Shown in pieces: positions 1 to 12,531 of a DNA stretch of 64,000 bases (position 1 is the stretch's first letter; the number at the start of each line of letters is the position of its first letter). A program made the translations under genes and the position numbers. Source of the stretch: Manis javanica (taxonomy: Eukaryota > Chordata > Mammalia > Pholidota > Manidae); the NCBI RefSeq assembly GCF_040802235.1, contig NC_133169.1, positions 41,547,034-41,611,033 on the forward strand, in the 5' to 3' direction. Under the pieces are notes generated by a model. It was not told the origin of the DNA. It saw nothing but the letters and a program-made list of their open reading frames with translations, and ran no database searches.

Positions 1-2692
1 CCATATATGTTTGGGTTAATATCTGGACTCTCTATTCTGTACCACTGGTCTGTGGGTCTGTTCTTGTGCCACGACCAAATTGTCTTGATTACTGTGGCTT
101 TGTAGTAGAGCTGGAAGTTGGGAAGTGAGATTCCCCTGCTTTATTCTTCCTTCTCAGGATTGCTTTGGCTGTTTGGGTTTTTTTTTGTGGTTCCATATGA
201 ATTTTAGAACTATTTCTTCCAGCTTGTTGAAGAATGCTGTTGGTATTTTGATATGGATTGCATTGAATCTCTAGATTGCTTTAGGCAGGATGGCCATTTT
301 GACAATATTAATTCTTCCACCCCCCCGAGAGCATGGGATGAGTTTCCATTTGTTAGTGTTCTCTTTAATTTCTCTTAAGAGTGTTTTGTAGTTTTCAGGG
401 TATAGATCTTTCAATTCCTTGGTTCAGTTTATTTCTAGGTATTTTATTTATTTTGATGCAATTGTGAATGAAATTGTTTTCTTGATTTCTCTTTCTGCCA
501 GTTCATCATTAGTGTATAGGAAAGCTACAGATTTCTGTGTATTAATTTTGTGTCCTGCAACTTTCCTGAATTCAGATATTAGTTCCTGTAGTTTTGGAGT
601 GGAGTCTTTAGTATTTTTTATGTACAGTATGATATTATCTGCAAATAGTAACAGTTTGACTTCTTCCTTATCAATCTTGATGCCTTTTATTTCTTTGTTT
701 TGTCTGATTGCCATGTGTAGAACCTCCAGTACTATGTTGAATAAAAGTGTGGAGAGTGGGCATCCCTGTCTTGTTTCCAAATCTTAGGTGAAAGCTTTCA
801 GCTTCTTGCTGTTGGTATGATGTTGGCTGTGGGTCTGTCATATATGGCCTTTATTATGTTGAGGTACTTGCTCTCTATAATGATTTTGTTGAGAGTTTTT
901 ATCATGAATAGATATTAAATTTTGTCAAATGCTTTTTCAGCATCTCTGGAGATGATCATATGCTTTTTGTCCTTCTTTTTGTTGATGTTGATGGATTTTT
1001 AAATGTTGTACCATCCTTGCATCCCGGAGATGAATCCCACTTGATCATGGTGTATGACACTTTTCTTGTATTTTTGAATTCAGTTTGCTGATATTTTGTT
1101 GAGTAATTTTACATCTATGTTTATCAGGGATATTGGTCTGTGGTTTTCTTTTTTTGTGGGGTCTCTGCTTGGTTTTGGTATTAGAGTGATGCCGGTTTCA
1201 TAGAATGAGTTTGGAAGTGCTCCTTTGTCTTCTATTTTTTGGAAAACTTTAAGGAGAATGGGTATTATGTCTTCACTGAACGTCTGATAATATTTTGTGG
1301 TAAGTCTGTCTGGCCCAGGAGTTTTTTTATTACCAGTTCAATTTCCTTGCTGGTAATTGGTCTGTTTACATTTTCTGTTTCTTCCTGGATCAGTCTTTGT
1401 AGGTTGTATTTTTCTAGAAAGTTGTCCAATTCTTCTAGGTTATCCAGCTTTTTAGCATATAGATTTTGATAGTATTTGTATTTCTGTGGTGTCCATCTTG
1501 ATTTTTCCTTTCTCATTTCTGATTCTGTTTATGTGTGTAGATTCTCTTTTTCTCTTAATAAGTATGGCTATGGATTTATCTATTTTCTTTATTTTCTCAA
1601 AGAACCAGCTCTTGTTTAATTTTTTCTATTGTTTTATTCTTCTAAATTTTATTTATTTCTTCTCTGATCTTTATTATATCCTTCCTACTGCTGACGTTGG
1701 GCCTCATTTGTTCTCATTTTACCAGTTTCAATAATTGTGACTTTAGACTATTAATTTGGGATTATTCTTCCTTCATTAAATAGGCCTGGATTGCTATCCT
1801 CTTTCCTCTTAGAACTGCCTTCACTGTGTCCCACAGAAGTTGGGGCATTATGCTGTTATTGTCATTTGTCTTCATATATTGCTTGATCTCTGTTTTAATT
1901 TGGTCATTGATCCATTTCTTATTTAGGAGCATGTTGTTAAGCTCCCATGTGTTTGTGAGCCTTTTTGTTTTCTTTGTACAGTTTATTTCTAGTTTTATAT
2001 CTTTGTGATCAGGGAAGTTGGTTGGTAGAATTCCAATCTTTTTGAATTTACTGAGGCCCTTTTTGTGGCCTAGTTTGTGGTCCATTTTGGAAAAAGTTCC
2101 ATGTGCACTTGAGAAGAATGTGTATCTTGTTGCTTTTGGTTGCAGAGTTCTGTAGATGTCTATTAGGTCCATCTGTTCTAGTGTGTTGTTCAATGCCTCT
2201 GTGTCCTTACTTATTTTCTATATGATTGATCTGTGCTTTTGAGTGAGTGGTGTGTTGTAGTATTCTAAAATGATTGTATTGCATTCTATTTCCTCCTTTA
2301 ATTCTGTTCGTATTTGTTTCACATATGTTGGTTCTACTGTGTTGGGTGAAAAAATATTCATAATGGTTATATCCGCTTGTTCGACTGACCACTATATCAT
2401 TATGTAATGTCCTTCTTTATCTCTTGTTACTTTCTTTGTTTGAAGTTTGTTTTGTCTGACACAATTACTGCAACTCCTGCTTTTTATCCATATTGTTTGC
2501 ATGAAATATCTCTTTCCATCCCTTCACTTTTAGTCTGTGTATGTTTTTGGGTTTGAGGTGAGTCTCTTGTAAGCAGTATATAGAAGGTTTTTGCTTTTTT
2601 ATTTATTCTATTATTCTGTGTCTTTTGATTGGTGCATTCAGTTCATTTACATGTAGGGTGATTATCAATAGATATGTACGTATTGCCATTGC
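1..2692 (-). pseudogene. L1 ORF2 (endonuclease-reverse transcriptase), broken and incomplete
   Basis: ORF2p nicks DNA and reverse-transcribes L1 RNA at the nick. The likely start is an ATG near 2692, followed by residues resembling the ORF2 N terminus (ending NELNAPIKRH). The endonuclease end lies at about 2193-1762; where L1 usually has SDH this copy reads FPDHKDIKLEI. Around 780-448 lies the reverse-transcriptase core, with TRQGCPLS and the catalytic box reading FADN instead of FADD, which would remove a catalytic aspartate. Several frame changes separate the pieces. The C-terminal cysteine-rich part is outside the window. This is a dead LINE gene. Confidence 0.9.
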
Positions 2693-3021
2693 AGGCTTTG
2701 GATTCATAGCTACCAAAGGTTGAAGGGTAGTTTCTTTACTATCTAACCATCTAACTTTAACTCACTTACTACACTATTATAAACATAGTCTGACAATTTT
2801 GTATTTCTCCCTTCTTATTCTTTCTCCTCTACTCTTTGTATATTAGTTGTTTTATCCTGTACTCTTTTGTGTTTCCCTTGAATGCTTTTGTGGATAGTTA
2901 ATTTTTTTGCCTTTAGTTAGTATTTGGTTGGTCTACTTTCTTTGCTGTGATTTTACTTTCTCTGTTGACATCTATTGACATCTATTTAGCCTTAGAAGTA
3001 CTTCCATCTAGAGCAGTCCTT

Positions 3022-3860
3022 TTAAAATACCCTGTAGAGGATGTTTGTGGGAGGCAAATTTGTACAACTTTTACTTATCTGGAAATTGTTTAATCTCTCC
3101 TTCAAATTTAAATGATAATCTTTCTGAATGCAGTATTCTTGGTTCAAGCCCCTCTGTTTCATTGCATTAAATATGTTATGCCATTCTCTTCTGGCCTGTA
3201 AGGTTTCTGTTGAGAAGTCTGATGGTAACCTGATGGACTTTACTTTGTAGGTGATCTTTTTACTCTCTCTGGCTGCCTTTAATACCCTGTCCTTGTGTTT
3301 GATCTTTGCCATTTAAATTATTATGTCTTGGTCTTCTCCTCCCTTGGTCCCTTGTTTTGGGAGATCTGTGGGCTTCCACAGTCTGAGAGACTATTTCCTT
3401 CCCCAGTTTGGGGAAGTTTTCAGCAATTATATCTTCAAAGACACTTTCTATCCCTTTTTCTCTCTCTTCTTCTCCTGGTACCCCTATTATGTGAATATTG
3501 CTCCATTTGGATTGGTCACACAGTTCTCTTAATATTCTTTCATTCCTGGAGATCCTTTCATCTCTCTCTGCATCAGTTTCTCTGTATCCCTGTTTTCTGA
3601 TTTCTACTCCATTAACAGTCTCTTGCACCTCATCCAGTCTGTTCTTAAGTCCTTCTGTTGATTATTTCATTTCTGTTATCTCCCTCCAGACTTCATCCCT
3701 TAGCTCTTGCATATTTCTCTGCAGGTCCATCAGAATGGTTATGACTTTTATTTTGAATTCTTTTTCAGGAAGACTGGTTATATCTCTTGCCAGGCCCTCT
3801 CTCTGTCATTGTTTGAGCGATTTTGGACTGGACTAGGTTCTTCTGCTTTTTCAGGGTGAT
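3022..3860 (-). pseudogene. L1 ORF1 (RNA-binding protein), broken
   Basis: ORF1p coats L1 RNA as a trimer. Minus-strand frames at 3628-3260 and 3312-3022 carry the RRM-like and C-terminal domains, including IGVPGEEEREKGIESVFEDI and, near the end, the LPSDFSTETLQARREWHNIF region typical of the L1 C-terminal domain. The C terminus is a natural stop at 3022-3024. The two frames overlap in different phases, which implies at least one frameshift. The start near 3860 was placed by comparison with the better-preserved copy at 38587 and is approximate. Confidence 0.85.
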
Positions 3861-4845
3861 AGAAGTGATTGCCAGCAAGTGTCACATATGTCAGCTGGGA
3901 GAACAAAGTCCCTTCCTGCTTGCTGGTCACCTTGCCCTTCTCTGCTGCATGTGCCTGTTACCCACACACAGGGAGCAGTCTCTGGGTTAATTCCCTGAGC
4001 TGCCATGGGCAGGGCACCCCTTGGGGTAGCATAGAGCACTGCTAGGGGTTGCAGGTACATGGCATTTTCTCCTGTGAGAACTATGCCCCTTCATGCCTTC
4101 CTGACTTTATGCCAGATTCTTCTGTGTCAGGCAGCTGCATGCTGGAGGCAGCCTCTGGTTCTGGCTCAGTTAGCTGCGTGCTGGGAAGAGACTGTGTGTT
4201 TGCTGTGGGCGGGGCTATTCCTGGCTTGTCTGTAGCAATGGCCAGTCAGCTGGTTTGCTTGAAGTGCTGGCAGTGGTAATGAGCAGCAGGCTGTTTATTG
4301 CTGTGAGGGGCTTTGGAACTGTGTTGACACCCAAGGGGTTAGGGTGCCTAAAGTTCCTTAAGATTCCTAGCCTGCTGGGCTGAGTGGGCCGTGGTGATTT
4401 TGTCCACCTGTTAAACCCTTGAACTTTAAGACTTTTAATTTTGTCCCATGGGATCCAGCTGTGGGGACCTGCTTGCAGTCTCCATCTCAGAATTTACTTT
4501 TCCATTTCTCCAATATTCAGTGCACCATGCAATGTGTGTCTGTGCTCCTCCCAGTGCAGATCACCAGGGCTGGTTATTTTTCAGTCCTGTGCTTCCACTC
4601 ACTCCCTGCTCTGATTCTTTTCCTTCCACCAGTGAGCTAAGATCGGGGGAGTACTCAGATCCCACAGGGCCACAGCTTGGTATCTTACCTTTTCTGTGAC
4701 AAGCTGAGTTCTTGCAGATGTAGATGTAGCCTGGCTGTTCTACTGTATCTTTGGGTCTCTCTTTTAGGAATAGTCTTACTTGCTGTATTTTCAATTTATA
4801 TATGTTTTGGGAGAAGATTTCTGCCACCCTACTCACACCACTGTA
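3861..4845 (-). promoter_or_regulatory. L1 5' UTR with presumed internal promoter
   Basis: This GC-richer, non-coding block lies upstream of ORF1 on the minus strand. Its outer end (about 4845-4800) reads TGAGTAGGGTGG, similar to the start of other mammalian L1 5' UTRs. L1 5' UTRs contain an internal RNA polymerase II promoter; whether this copy is active cannot be seen. Several long open frames cross it in both directions; I regard these as chance results of GC-rich sequence. Confidence 0.7.
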
Positions 4846-5034
4846 TTGAGTGCCTATCTGGTAACTTTTCATTAATTTAGAATTATTATAATTTATTATT
4901 TTATTTCACTAGTTAATATAATGCATTTTTAATAAGGAGGAAAGTTTAGGGTCCATAAATTATGTTTTCTAGGATTTGTTTTGGCTTACTAAAATTTCCT
5001 GGCAATCGTTTTTTTTATTACAGTGGAATGTATT
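4846..5034. other. Short AT-rich spacer between L1 segments
   Basis: No gene or recognisable repeat is visible. It is AT-rich and separates the 5' end of one minus-strand L1 from the 3' end of another. Confidence 0.5.
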
Positions 5035-5520
5035 TTTTATTGAAATATTGTTGATAGACAGTCTTATATTGGTTTAAAATATACCACTGTGGTATACTAT
5101 ATTATTAAATCCCCACCCCAACTACTTCAGTTACTATCTGTTAGCATAGGAGGATGTTACAGAACCATTGTCTATGTTCTCCATGCTGCACTACCATCCC
5201 TGTAGCCAGCTTATATTATGATTGGGGATTTTTGTGCCCTTTTATCCCCCCGACCCCCACCATCCACCTACCTAATCTCTTCCCCATGGTACCACTAGTC
5301 ATTTCTCAGTATCCCTGAGTAACTGCTGTTTTGTTCATTCTGTTTTGCTTTTATAAAATATTCTATGAGTAAGTGAATTCATATGGTATTTGTCTTTCTC
5401 TGCTTGGCTTGTATCACTAAGCATAATATTCTCTTGCTCCATCCATGTTGTTGCAAATGGCAGGATGTCTTTTCTTTTTATGGATGAATAGCATTCCATT
5501 GTGTATATATACTACAGTGA
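5035..5520 (-). mobile_element. L1 3' end fragment
   Basis: On the minus strand this matches the end of L1 ORF2 and its 3' UTR: the complement of 5440-5510 encodes the ATTWMEQENIMLSDTSQ-like ORF2 C terminus, and 5035-5100 is the AT-rich 3' UTR. It is a 5'-truncated or rearranged copy adjoining the next L1 segment. Confidence 0.85.
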
Positions 5521-5544
5521 GGGGAGAGGATACTCATCATGTGT

Positions 5545-5700
5545 ATAAAATGATTTTTAAAATTAAATTTCATTAATGTATGGCATGCTGAAAAGTGCAA
5601 AACTTAGAGGAGGCAAGATTGTTAAATAATAACAAAGTGAATACACCCATGTAACCACTACTGAGGTTGGAGAAGAGCCTCAGAAACTTCCAGCACATTG
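5545..5700 (-). mobile_element. Old L1M-type 3' end fragment
   Basis: The segment contains the phrase 'aagtgaatacacccatgtaacca', shortened here to its key words gtgaatacaccc and atgtaacca, which are typical of old L1M 3' ends in reverse orientation. It resembles 15215-15465. It is degraded, with approximate borders. Confidence 0.5.
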
Positions 5701-7280
5701 TTGGAGAAAAGAAGATTCTGAGTTGGACTTACTGAATTGGCAAGATGGTAAAGACTAGAGGAAGTGACCAGTTCTTCAAGTGTGAAGACACTAAATACAG
5801 GCACCAAGGAATATAAATAAAAAAATATCATGATATTATGGTAAGAAAATCATAGTTTTCCAATACAACCTCAAAGAAATAGAGATCTATGACTTTCCTA
5901 ATAAGTGATTGAAAATAGTTGTTGAAAAGAAGCTCAGTAAGGTAAGAGAAACACAGAAAAATGGTTCAGTAAAATCAGGAAAATCATAAACAACCAGAAT
6001 GAGAAGGTTTTTGAGTAGATAGAAATATAATAAGAACCAAACAGAAACTCTGGATCTGAAGAATACAATAAGTGAAATGGAAAATGAATTTGAGAACATA
6101 ACAGCAGACTTCAACAACCGCAAAAAGGAATTAGTGATTCAAAGACAGATTGTTTGAAATTATGCAGCCAGAGTAGAGCAAAGACAAAAGAGTGACAAGG
6201 AGTGACTTAATCCTGTGTGAATTATGAAAACCACCAAAAGGAAAAATGTATTCATTTTGAAGTTCCAGAAGAAAAAGAGATGGAGATGAGAAGGAGATAT
6301 AATCCAATTTCATGAAAATCATAAATCCCCAGTCTATTATTAAATATTTTAAATAATATGTTATTATTAAACATAGTTAAACTTAAAAAATACTAAATTT
6401 AAGAGTTGCAATAGAAAAACGTAATTTCACATATATGAAGAATCCTCTCAAAGCTGTCAGTGATAGTCCAGCAGGAACTTGCAGGCCAGTGAGAGTGGTA
6501 TATGTTCAAAGTGGTGAAAAAGAAAACTGACAGCCAAGAATACTTTACCCAGAAAAAGTGTCCTTTAAAAATGAAGGTGGGATAGACTTCCCAAGAAAAT
6601 CAGAAGCTGAGGGAGGTCATGCTTGTAAGAAAAGGTGGAAGGAGTTCTTCAGGTTGAAATATGTAATGAGGAATGTGAAAACACTTGAAAATATAAAACA
6701 TTTCATTATATATTCAAAGTCAAAATATGATAATATTATAATATGGTGGCACACTGTCACTTATGTTGGATATTAAGGTAAATGGAAACAAATTACAAAT
6801 AAATACAGCTTTGATAATTTTATAATAAATACAAAATATAAAAAGACATAAATTGTGATATAAAATGCATAAAATATGGGGGATGAGAGTAAAAAGTAGA
6901 GTGTTCCACTTCAAGGTAAGTTGTTATAAGTTTAAAATTGACACAGCAGTAGCTAGACTAATCAAAGTTTAAAAAAGAGAGACCCAAACAACAAAATTAT
7001 AAATGGAAGAAGAGACATTACAACTGATGCCACAGAAATAACTTAAAAATCCTAAGAAGCTACTATGAACAGCTATCCACTAACAAGTGGGGCAGGCTAG
7101 ATGAAATAGAAACATTTAGTAGAAACATAGAAACTACTAACACTTGATCAGAAAGAATTAGGAAAACAGATCAGAACAATTACTAGTAAGAAGATTGAAT
7201 AAGTGATCACAAACACCCCAATAAAGAGAAACCCAGAAACAGATGGCATCATGGATAAATTTTACTGAGATGGGCATAAT
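5701..7280 (+). mobile_element. Old L1M fragment: ORF1 end to early ORF2
   Basis: Plus-strand sequence follows L1 order. At 6530-6660 it resembles the ORF1 C-terminal coding block (ccaagaatactttacccaga followed by ctgagggaggtcat). At 6950-7150 it resembles the ORF2 part that follows the endonuclease (actagactaatcaaag, then acattacaactgatgccacagaaat). It is highly diverged with many stops and no usable reading frame. Diverged sequence and loss of both ends suggest an early placental insertion. Confidence 0.7.
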
Positions 7281-8649
7281 GATGACAAAATGGTTTCTAT
7301 GAGCAGCCTCAGCCCCCAAGAATGGTAACCTGTCCACGTCCCACAGGACCCACGCTCAGGTATCCCATGCTCAGGCCTGAGCCCTTGGTCCAGAATGTAC
7401 CCAGGGTGCTGGGGGCAACAATAATGGTGATGATGCTAATAATGTTAATAATGTCATAAGAATAATAAGCCAGGAAGGAACTCCATTCATATTCATACAC
7501 TTAATGCTCCCCAAAATGAGAAACTGAGTAAGGAAACAGGGAGATTAAGTGACCTGCCTAAGGTGGAAAGCAGTGCAGTGGGGGTTTGGAGGCTGAGATC
7601 CAGCTCATCTGTGCCCTTCACCACAGAATACAGCCTCTGACTGTGATAATGACAAACTGCTCCATGAAGAAAATATCTGATGACAAAAAGAAAAATGATA
7701 TCAACATCCATCCTTCAAGGGCAGCCATAAAGTTATTCTGCGGTTCATGCTTTTTTTTTTATTCCCCGAATGACACACAAAGTTTTAAGGAAAACACCAA
7801 GGACCTACAATGGTGTTTGAGGATAACGTCATCTCGTTAATTACCTACACGGTGGCAGAAGGATGATGCCGAGCTGGCCCCACAGTCACACCTTCTGGAT
7901 ATCTAGATGGATTTGGATATAATCCCTTAGAGATTTTCATTTATTGATAGATTTCACTTACCTGTTGGAACAGATCATCACACCAAGGAATGAAGGGAAG
8001 AAAAATAAAAGTCTCAGATACAATCAGAAATGTTTCTGAGTTTATCACCTGAAGTATAAACTACTTAGTGAATCAAGAGGGACCCAGTGAGGTTTGTGCC
8101 CTGGGAACACGCAGAAGGGTGGCCATATGACAAAGGCAGAACTCACTTCACCTCAAGGAACAACAGTCACAGTCAGAAAATCTGTGTCCTGAAAATCCTC
8201 TCCAGTCTCTGACTTTGGATTGACTCATTTCTCTCTTTGAAATGGGCACTGAGACATTAGAAAACCCCCAAGGCTCTCAGCCTAGACATAACAAAACCAA
8301 GACTGAAACTTCAGTGGGTTTAAGTACTATAATGTTATAAACTGTACAGGCATTCTACTTTGCCTCTGAAATTAGAGGATGGTTGGAAGTAATTTAAGTA
8401 CATTTAAATGTGAATAGGAAAATTATATAAAAATGATTTGTCAAAGAGATGAATGACTGCTTACTGGGAATACACAAAAAGCAAATTCAGTGGAAGTCTG
8501 AACATTTTAATAAAATTTACTGAACACTAAATACACCTTCTGGCTTAGGGCAAGGGCACTTTACACACTGCGAGAATCCAACGTGTAAGTAGAGAAGCCA
8601 GCACAAACCCATTTTAAAGATTGGATGTGTTAGAGATAGGGGTGTCTTT
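7281..8649. other. Unique DNA apart from one MIR
   Basis: Outside the MIR at about 7395-7640 I recognise no gene, RNA or repeat. The open frame at 7586-7840 starts within the MIR and has no family signature. Confidence 0.5.
7395..7640 (-). repeat. MIR SINE
   Basis: The block at 7515-7565 (gagaaactgag ... ggagattaagtgacctgcct) is the reverse complement of the MIR core, preceded by the aataatg-rich 3' part. MIR is an ancient tRNA-derived SINE common to mammals. Ends are approximate. Confidence 0.65.
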
Positions 8650-9295
8650 TATAACTTTTTATTGAAAGATAGATTATATACAATATTACACCAGTTTCAG
8701 AGGAACACTAGTGATCATCAGTCATACACATTAGTAAGTGCTCACCATGATAAGTGCAGTTACCATTTATCACCTTACAAAGATAATGCAGTATTATTGG
8801 CTACATTCCCTACGCTGTACTTCCATGCTTGTGACTAAATTATTTTCTACTTTGAAATTTATACTTCTTTATCCCCTGCACCTATTTTACCAGTCTCCTA
8901 CCTCCTGGCAACCAAAGGTCCATTCTCTGTGTTTATGAGTCTACTTCTATTTTGTTTGTTTTGTTTTTCAGATTCCATCCATAAGTAAAACCATATGATA
9001 TTCCTTTTTCTCTGAATTACCTCACTTAGCATGATTTCCTCCAGGTCCACCTATATTGCTGAAAATGGCAAGCTTTCTTTTTTATGGCTGAGCAGTATTT
9101 CATTCCACATATGTACCACCTCTTCTTTATCCATTCATTCAATTGATGGAAACTTCAGTTGTTTCCATATCTTGGCTATTGGAAATAATGTGGCAATAAA
9201 CATAGGGATGCACATGTCATTTCAAATGAATGATTTTTTTTTCTTTGGGTAGATTCCCAGAAGAGGAAGTGCTGGGTTGTGTGGCTTTTCTATTT
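8650..9295 (-). mobile_element. L1 3' end fragment
   Basis: In reverse orientation this gives the end of ORF2 (the complement of about 9240-9040, with the wet 'ATLFPIAKIWKQL' style region around 9140-9190) and a 3' UTR ending in 'tttttattgaaag' near 8660. It is a typical 5'-truncated L1 with moderate divergence. Confidence 0.85.
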
Positions 9296-9699
9296 GAGAT
9301 GGGGGTGTGCTTAACCAAAACCTGAAATTCTGTATTGAAAGGACAGGATGTTATGCAATGAGGTCGAATTACGATGCATCAAACAATGTCCACACTGAGG
9401 AAAATGTTGGTTATACAGCCTTTAATTGACAAAGAGACCAGTCCATTGAGACAAACCACTGTGAACACATATTACATACTGGAAATGGGAGGCACTAGAG
9501 ACCATACATGATCATGACATGGTTTTCACACAAGGAATGCTGACTCTGTGGAAGTAGCAATAACAGCTATTGCTGCCCTTATTCTTGCCATTGTTGCCAT
9601 AATTAATTGGAAGTAACACATCGAGGGCTTAGTCACCAGACTGAGCATACTTACTGGACTATCTGATGAACATGCTTATGCCACATTCATGAATTAATC
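9296..9699. other. No recognised feature
   Basis: Roughly 400 bases in which I see no gene or recognisable repeat. Confidence 0.5.
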
Positions 9700-10965
9700 C
9701 TAAGTAGGGATCCTAGAGCAACCCTACAAACCCTAATACCTCCACCTTCTCCACTTACTGTCTTGACCCTTTTCTCCTCTCCAATTTTTAACAAGTCCTC
9801 CCTGTTCTTCAGAAATAGAAGGTCTCCTTGATTCTATCTACACTGAGAAAATATCCATAAGAAGAGAATTTAATTGTGTAATATATGCTCTGCTTTATCT
9901 CCTGCTGCAGTCAATGAACTGGCCATACTTGCAGAAAAGATCAAACTTTCCTTTCCTATTCTTGTTTTTATGTCCTCTGCCTTTCTCAAAAGTCATCCTT
10001 CTGGAGATTGCCTTCATTTCTCATTCATATTAAATTTACTCTTTGAATTGAATCCTTCCCTTAAACATAAATATCTGTGATATCTCACAGTAATAAAAAG
10101 CTCATTGATACCTCTTGATATCACATGACCTTCTAGCTCCTGCTCCATTTCTCAGCTCTCATTTACAAAAAGAAAAAGAGAAAGTATATCTTTACTTTAG
10201 TCATTTTGTTCATTTCCTTTCTACTTTACCATTTCCTCTCTGAGCGCAGCTACACTGAAATTTCTTTTATTAAGGACACAAATAATACCAATGTTGGCAA
10301 ACACAAGGTTCAACTCTCAGTCATTGTAACCCAACTAGAAACTGCAACTGTCACAGAGAATCACACTCTGTATCTTTGAACATTTTCCTCGCCTGTGTCT
10401 AAAATATTACTCCTTCTTATTCCATCATAACCTGTCTCTTGCCTAATTTACTTCTCAGTGGACCCCAGTTGCCCCAGGTTTCAATCTCAGACCATTTTTC
10501 TTATCTAATTTATCAAACAAATGTGATGTTTTTAGGTAATCCTTTTACTCTGAAGGTAACTAAATGTAAGCCTTCAGTTCAGAACTTTAATATGATTTTC
10601 AAGTGACTTCATACACCTAATAGGCATTTAAAATTTGTTCCAACTGAATTCTTGATTTCTCCTGAAACCTGACACACTACAAGTTTTAAGTCTCAATGAG
10701 TAGAAATTGCATTGTCCATTCACTTGAGCCCAAACCAGAGTTACCTGCACTCCACTCTCTCTCCTGACAGACATTCTTTCTGTGAGCTAAATACTTTTGT
10801 GTCACCACCCTACTTAATCCATCTCTGAAGCCCTTTAAATTGTCTTCATGCATCCTAGTTACATAATCTGTCTGTAATATTCTCAATATTATTGGCACAT
10901 TGATCCTTTTAAAACTGTGTCTCATTATATCACATCTCTGTGGTAAATTCTTTCAGAGCTGATCA
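9700..10965 (+). mobile_element. Old non-L1 LINE fragment (reverse transcriptase region)
   Basis: Three separated blocks resemble a very old mammalian LINE that I know from memory as pyrimidine-rich in sense orientation: 10247-10350 (ctacactgaaatttcttttat), 10610-10680 (aataggcatttaaaatttgt, the HRHLKLN part) and 10890-10960 (gatccttttaaaactgtgtc, then atcacatctctg). The order is colinear. The likely clade is L2/CR1 or Jockey, but I cannot settle it. It is heavily decayed and has no open frame. Confidence 0.5.
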
Positions 10966-10969
10966 TATC

Positions 10970-12531
10970 AAAACAAAGCCAATAATGCATCCACAATTGG
11001 TACCATGGAAATACAAAGAATCATTAGAGAATACTATGAAAAATTATATGCCAATGAATTGGACAACCAAGAAAAAATGGACAACTTTCTAGAAAAATAT
11101 AACCTTTCAAGACTGACCAAGGAAGAAACAAAAAATCTGAGCAGAACAATTGCAAGAAATTAATTTATTTGGTAATAAAAAAACTACCTAAGAGCAAAAC
11201 TCCTCAACCAGATGGTTTCACTGCTGAATTTTGTCAAATATTTAAAGAAGTGCTAATACACATCCTCCTTAAATTTTTCCAAAAACTAAAAGAGGAGGGA
11301 ATACTTCCAAACTCATTCAAAGAGGCTTCCATCACTCAATACCAAAACCAGACAAACACACAGCAAAAAGAAATTACAGACCTATGTGCCTGATGAATGT
11401 AGATGCAAAAATCCTCTACAAAATATTATGCACAGAATTAAAAAATACATCAAAAAGATCATCTGTCATGACCAAGTGGGATTCATCCCAGGGATGCAAA
11501 GATGGTACAATATTTATAAATCAATCAACATCATACAACACATCAACAGAAAGAACAAAAAAATCACATAATCATCTCAATAGATGCTGGAAAAGCATTT
11601 GACAAAATTCAACATCCATTCATGATAAAAATTCAAAAAAATGGGCATAAAGGGTATATACCTCAACATAATAAAGGACATGCATGACAAATCCACAGCC
11701 AACATACTTAACAGTGTAAAGCTAAAAGCTTTTCCTCTAAGATCGAGAACAAGACAAGGATGCCCACTCTCACCAGTTTGTTCAGCATTGTGCTGGAGGT
11801 GGTAGCCATAGTATTCAGAGAGCACAAATAAGTACAAGGCACCCAAACTGGTAAGGAAGAAGTTAAGCTGGCACTGTTTATAGATGACATATAAAATATA
11901 GAAAACCCTAAAGCATCCACCAAAAAACTATTAGAACTAATAACTGAATTCAGTAAAGTTGAAGGATACAAAATTAATACACAGAAATCTGTTGTATTCC
12001 TATATACAAAGAATTAGTGAAAGAAAAATCAGGAAAACAACCCCATTTACAACTGCATCAAAAGAATAAAATACCTACAAATATACCTAACCAAGGAGGT
12101 GAAAGACCTATACCTTGAAAACTACAGGACACTCTTAAGAGAAATCAAGGAAGATACCAATAAATGAAAATACATCCCATGCTCATGGACAAGAATCATT
12201 AATACTGTTAATCTACAGATTCAATGTAATCTCTATCAAAATACCAACAGCATTCTTCAACGAACTAGAACAAATAGTTCTAAAATTCATATGGAACCAC
12301 AAAAGACCCAAAATAGCCAAAGCAATTCTAAGGAGAACAAAGCTGGGGGGGAATACAGTCTCTGACTTCAAGCTCTACTAGAAAGCCACAGTAATCAAAA
12401 CAATTTGGTACTGGCACAAGAACAGATCCATAGGTGAATGGAACAGAGTAGAGAGCCCAGATATAAGCCCACACATACGTGGTTAATTAATGTACAATAA
12501 AGGAGTCTTTCCTCACTTAAAAAATGGGCAT
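10970..12531 (+). mobile_element. L1 fragment, reverse transcriptase part of ORF2
   Basis: The plus strand encodes ORF2 from just after the endonuclease to beyond the reverse transcriptase. Frames include 11169-11393 ([16 protein letters not shown], the PGPDGF box) and later blocks at 11450-11900. The catalytic box near 11875-11890 reads FIDD instead of FADD. Multiple stops and frameshifts break the gene. No ORF1, 5' UTR or 3' UTR is attached, so both ends are lost. The junction near 12531 is approximate. Confidence 0.9.

Larger units (their letters stand above)
1..4845 (-). mobile_element. L1 LINE, minus strand, 3' part outside window
   Basis: Read on the minus strand, this stretch runs in L1 order: a GC-richer 5' UTR (about 4845-3861), ORF1 (about 3860-3022), a short spacer, then ORF2 from about 2692 to the window edge. 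The ORF1 segment near 3540-3430 encodes the conserved L1 ORF1p stretch with SKWSNIHIIGVP. ORF2 pieces cover the endonuclease and reverse transcriptase. The element is broken by several stops and frameshifts, so it is not autonomous, but its 5' end appears nearly complete. Its 3' UTR and tail lie upstream of base 1. The repeat class is certain; the exact subfamily was not determined. Confidence 0.95.
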
